Notes under the pieces: generated by a model
What the model was told of the DNA's origin: nothing
The model's input: the letters and a program-made list of their open reading frames with translations, nothing else
Database searches by the model: none
Part shown: positions 61,151 through 64,000 of the stretch, piece by piece
Position numbering within the stretch: position 1 is the first letter of the stretch
Layout: every line of letters begins with the position of its first letter
NCBI GenBank assembly: GCA_037957365.1
Contig: JARHVA010007805.1
Coordinates: 390,501-454,500, forward strand
Length of the DNA: 64,000 bases
Source: Torreya grandis
Taxonomy: Eukaryota; Streptophyta; Pinopsida; Cupressales; Taxaceae
Direction of reading: 5' to 3'
Made by a program: the position numbers and the translations under genes

Positions 61151-61673
61151 GATAATATCACACTTATGCTACTTATGCTCTTTAATTACCCTAACAACAT
61201 GGAGATCTAAGGTTCCACTTCTAAATCAATAAAATAAAATGATCCAACACTCAATTTCATAAGCATATGAATCTTGAACTTAGGTTAAGGTACACCTAAA
61301 AGCTCATGGTCTCTGCCTATAAGGGAAACCACCACATTTCAATGGAAACTAATGTAGTATAATAATATTAATAGGACCATGCTATTATCTAAGAGGAGTT
61401 TTAACTTTAGATTCTAGTTTACAACACTATGAGTAGATCCTATACTAGTTCCCATCCCTTCATTCATCCATATTAGTTAGTTTATAGATAAGTACTATGT
61501 AGCCCATTACTATTTTTAGAATAATAAGATTATGTAAACTATTATAATAATTAGTGGATGTATTTATTATATATTTATTCCCTTTCTGGAACTTTAACAT
61601 TGAGGATTTTTAACTCCATAATCCCCTCAAAACTTAAGTCATTTGGTGAACTCAACTTACTTTGAATACTACC

Positions 61674-61703
61674 AAACCCTAACCCTACATGATACTAGGG
61701 TTT
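61674..61703 (+). other. Telobox hairpin in A2 leader
   Basis: AAACCCTA (61674-61681) and TAGGGTTT (61696-61703) with a 14-base loop, at the same place as in A1. Loop bases differ from A1 at several positions while both arms are unchanged. Confidence 0.6.
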
Positions 61704-62459
61704 GTATCCTTTTTCTTCCTATTTCCCTTGATTATGTTAGGATTTTAAAATTTCGTATCATCTATTTTAGTATAACTATTTCATTCTATTTTTTATATTT
61801 CCTCTCAAAAATTTATATCCCTTCCTTTAATAAGAAGTACTAAGATTAGTGGCAATCCTATTGACCATACTCAAATTCCTTTCATTCAAGCTTATACCAT
61901 GGACAAAAGACTAGTTAAACTCCCCTCATTGATCCTTCACATCTTGATTATGTGGAATTTGATGATAATACATTGAAACATGAGAAATACAATATAGATA
62001 TTGATGATACACAAGATAGGACTCAAGACACACTCCCCCCTCTCAATGATGACAATCTAATAATTAATAAAGATGAAGTCTTACAAAGTTTCAAAGATAG
62101 AATTTGGGAACAACCCCATGATCGTGCATAGGTTTTAAAAGCTATATTGGAAATTAATATCACATCACTTGTTTAAACCTCCAATCCCATATATGTTAAT
62201 ATTATTACACCTTTTATAAGGGCAACTCAGATTCTATAATAACCATTTATAACATGTTGAAATTTAATAGTGGTAACATCTCCTATGGATAATATGCATT
62301 CCTCCTATCTATATGTGTAATCCCTCATGCACAAGATCCATTATTTGTAAATTAAGGTGACTCATATTGATTAGGGTGCCACTTAGCAATCTCATGTCTT
62401 GGATTCTCATGCTCTTGTACATACACCCTTGGCACAACATATAACAAACTCTCCTTTGA

Positions 62460-63380
62460 CATCCATATTTATGGTACCCAATATTAATTTTTGTGATGGT
62501 AATAGGACCTAAATCATCATGTATGCATTTTAAATGTAGCATGTTTGGACTACATGTCTCATTATTAACTCCTCATTAATTTATTCTCTCATAATTTAAA
62601 ATACTATACATTACAATGGTTATATGATCATTCTAATCAATCCATCACAACATTTAATCCACTGGCAGATATGTTTTTGGCATAGTATTTAATTAATATC
62701 AATGAAAAGGTTTCATATACTTGGGTTACTCAACTTAAAAAATCTAATAATCAAATAGTGGTATATGTCTTGTGATATAAAAATATATTAGTAAAGATGA
62801 CTAGTCCCATGGAAGATAAATAACTCTAAGACATATTCAAGTACATTTTATTACCAACATTGCATGAAGCTATTATATTCAATAAGTTTCCATCATTCAT
62901 ATATCTATGCCATATAGTGAAAGAGTGGGAAGTTAATATTCTATCTATAGTCAAGTTAAAGTACACAATTAGATTATATTCAACTAATAAAATTTAATAT
63001 TATCCCCCATACAAGGTGAGGCCCACTAAAAATAAGAATGATCAAAAGAAAATAGCTAATGTAACTTTAGAGCCAACTCCTCACATGGTTTTATCATATC
63101 CTCCAAGGAGACCCTTCATACACCTTCCTTAATCACCAACACATGTCCTTTAAAAACTCTTAAAATGCAATGTCATGTCTCTCCCTTTCATGAAAGAGGT
63201 TGATACAATTAGGCCTCTTCTAAAGACTTATGATTCCAATACATTTTTTGACTATCATAGGGAACTAGGCCATACTTCAAATAGATGCAATAGTCTTTGT
63301 AATAAGATATAAGATTTGATAGATGATAATATCATTGATGTTCTCACTCCCACAGAGGCACCTAGACCAAAACTAATGAA
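62460..63380 (+). pseudogene. gag: Element A2 gag remnant
   Basis: Gag core at about 62610-62960: NQSITTFNPLADMF, LININEKVSYTWVTQL, YKNILVKMTSPMEDK, LPTLHEAIIFNKFPSFI, parallel to A1 8595-8920. A zinc-knuckle-like DYHRELGHTSNRCNSL lies at about 63250-63300; the first Cys of the family pattern appears as Phe. Stops are fewer than in A1. Confidence 0.7.
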
Positions 63381-63389
63381 AGCAAAACA

Positions 63390-64000
63390 TTGAAAATATT
63401 TTCAAATCCATTTCCAAAGCATATAACTAATGAGATAATAGGCACTTTAGGTGTCCAATATACTTATCAAGAACATCCACCAATAGAATCCTATCATAAA
63501 CATATTATGGACACACAACCTCTCAATAATATCATTGGTGTATATCATATTATAGTACCAACTAGACCTCTCATAACTTTATTGAAGGAGGAGATAGTTG
63601 ATGATGAATTAGATTTATATGAACTCTTTGTATGAGCCTACATTTTTCATCATCCCATTCAGAGGGTCATGGTTGATAATGGGTCAAGAGTTAATATTTT
63701 TACCATTACACTTCTACAACACTTGGGTTATTCATAGTAGGATATATCTCAGATAGATACAATTATTTAAAGATTTAGTGGCCATGTTCATATATCCATT
63801 TGGGAGATAATACTCTAATTACAATTTGGTCCTACACATGTGGCCACCAGATTCTTAGTGGTACCTAGTACTGGCACATTTGACTTGTTATTAGGTAGGC
63901 CTTAAATACAATAGATTTTGGCTATCCCATCCACCATGCATAGATGCCTTAGATATGTACATGCTAATCAAGTGTTTATAGCTAAGGGCCTTCCATATTA
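63390..64000 (+). pseudogene. pro: Element A2 protease remnant, partial
   Basis: An 81-codon open frame (63390-63635) precedes the protease. VDNGSRVNIF (63672-63701) carries the active-site motif DNGS at 63675-63686, and FDLLLGRP lies at 63880-63903. The spacing equals that in A1. Only two or three stops occur. The frame continues to the window end. Confidence 0.75.

Larger units (their letters stand above)
60458..64000 (+). mobile_element. Element A2: second A-family retrotransposon, cut by window end
   Basis: Starts with an A-type LTR (TGTCACTTGATT...), then the A leader with telobox hairpin, gag and protease in the same order as A1. Blocks such as AAGTCATTTGGTGAAC (61634, A1 7460) and AATAAAGATGAAGTCTTACAA (62066, A1 8056) align directly. 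Relative to A1, about 160 bases are missing between 61670 and 61675. The right part lies outside the window. Confidence 0.75.

Noticed and set aside
1..64000. Bacterial-type features (operons, ribosome binding sites, CRISPR, insertion sequences)
   Set aside because: The coding families, LTRs and LINEs are those of plant nuclear DNA; no prokaryotic gene was seen.
1..64000. tRNA or rRNA genes
   Set aside because: No cloverleaf-like set with a GGTTCGAATCC-type arm and no rRNA core segment was noticed on either strand. A tRNA scan was not possible here.

Overview
This window looks like intergenic DNA from a seed plant with a very large, repeat-rich genome. A gymnosperm such as a conifer is my inference, at moderate to low confidence. 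The DNA is AT-rich, poor in CG dinucleotides, and filled with nested, mutated retrotransposons. I found no intact host gene, tRNA, rRNA or CRISPR array. Almost every recognisable protein segment belongs to an LTR retrotransposon (Ty3/gypsy-like gag, protease, reverse transcriptase, RNase H, integrase) or a plant LINE (DUF4283 and zinc knuckle, endonuclease, reverse transcriptase, RNase H).

Layout. 1-4790: no recognisable gene. About 4790-5990: minus-strand LINE remnant with an RNase H domain. 6256-13889: element A1, an LTR retrotransposon with gag and protease remnants but no polymerase that I can see. 13890-27635: element B, an unrelated gag-protease element with 1.2 kb LTRs, a long leader full of GTCGAC-type repeats, and no visible polymerase. 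27636-28740: truncated A-type copy (A3) abutting B. About 29930-31000: minus-strand LINE 3' remnant. 31978-45073: element C, a 13.1 kb gypsy-like element with gag, protease, RT, RNase H and integrase remnants plus extra downstream coding sequence. 46434-47150: microsatellite and minisatellite in the remains of a minus-strand reading frame. 47486-55489: an 8.0 kb LINE bounded by a perfect 17 bp target-site duplication. About 56080-57750: minus-strand LINE ORF1 followed directly by a 3' UTR-like tail. 60458-64000: element A2, a second A-family copy that runs off the window end.

The most interesting object is the LINE at 47486-55489. Besides ORF1 and ORF2 it carries a third reading frame of roughly 590 codons, downstream of RNase H and inside the same target-site duplication, so it is part of the mobile unit. 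Its first half resembles plant mobile-domain or plant-transposon proteins; its second half is acidic and then coiled-coil-like, ending in a basic GPSKRTR motif. A related tail with the same motif occurs in the minus-strand remnant at 29930-31000, which suggests a family. The LINE is decayed mainly by stops of the C-to-T or G-to-A type plus a few one-base shifts, while RT motifs such as FVDD survive. It is probably the youngest insertion here: it splits an older minus-strand reading frame that is continuous again once the LINE and one duplication copy are ignored.

Other points: A and B may be non-autonomous gag-protease families that depend on other elements; C has lost catalytic residues in protease, RT and integrase; and A1 and A2 share a telobox hairpin in their leaders.
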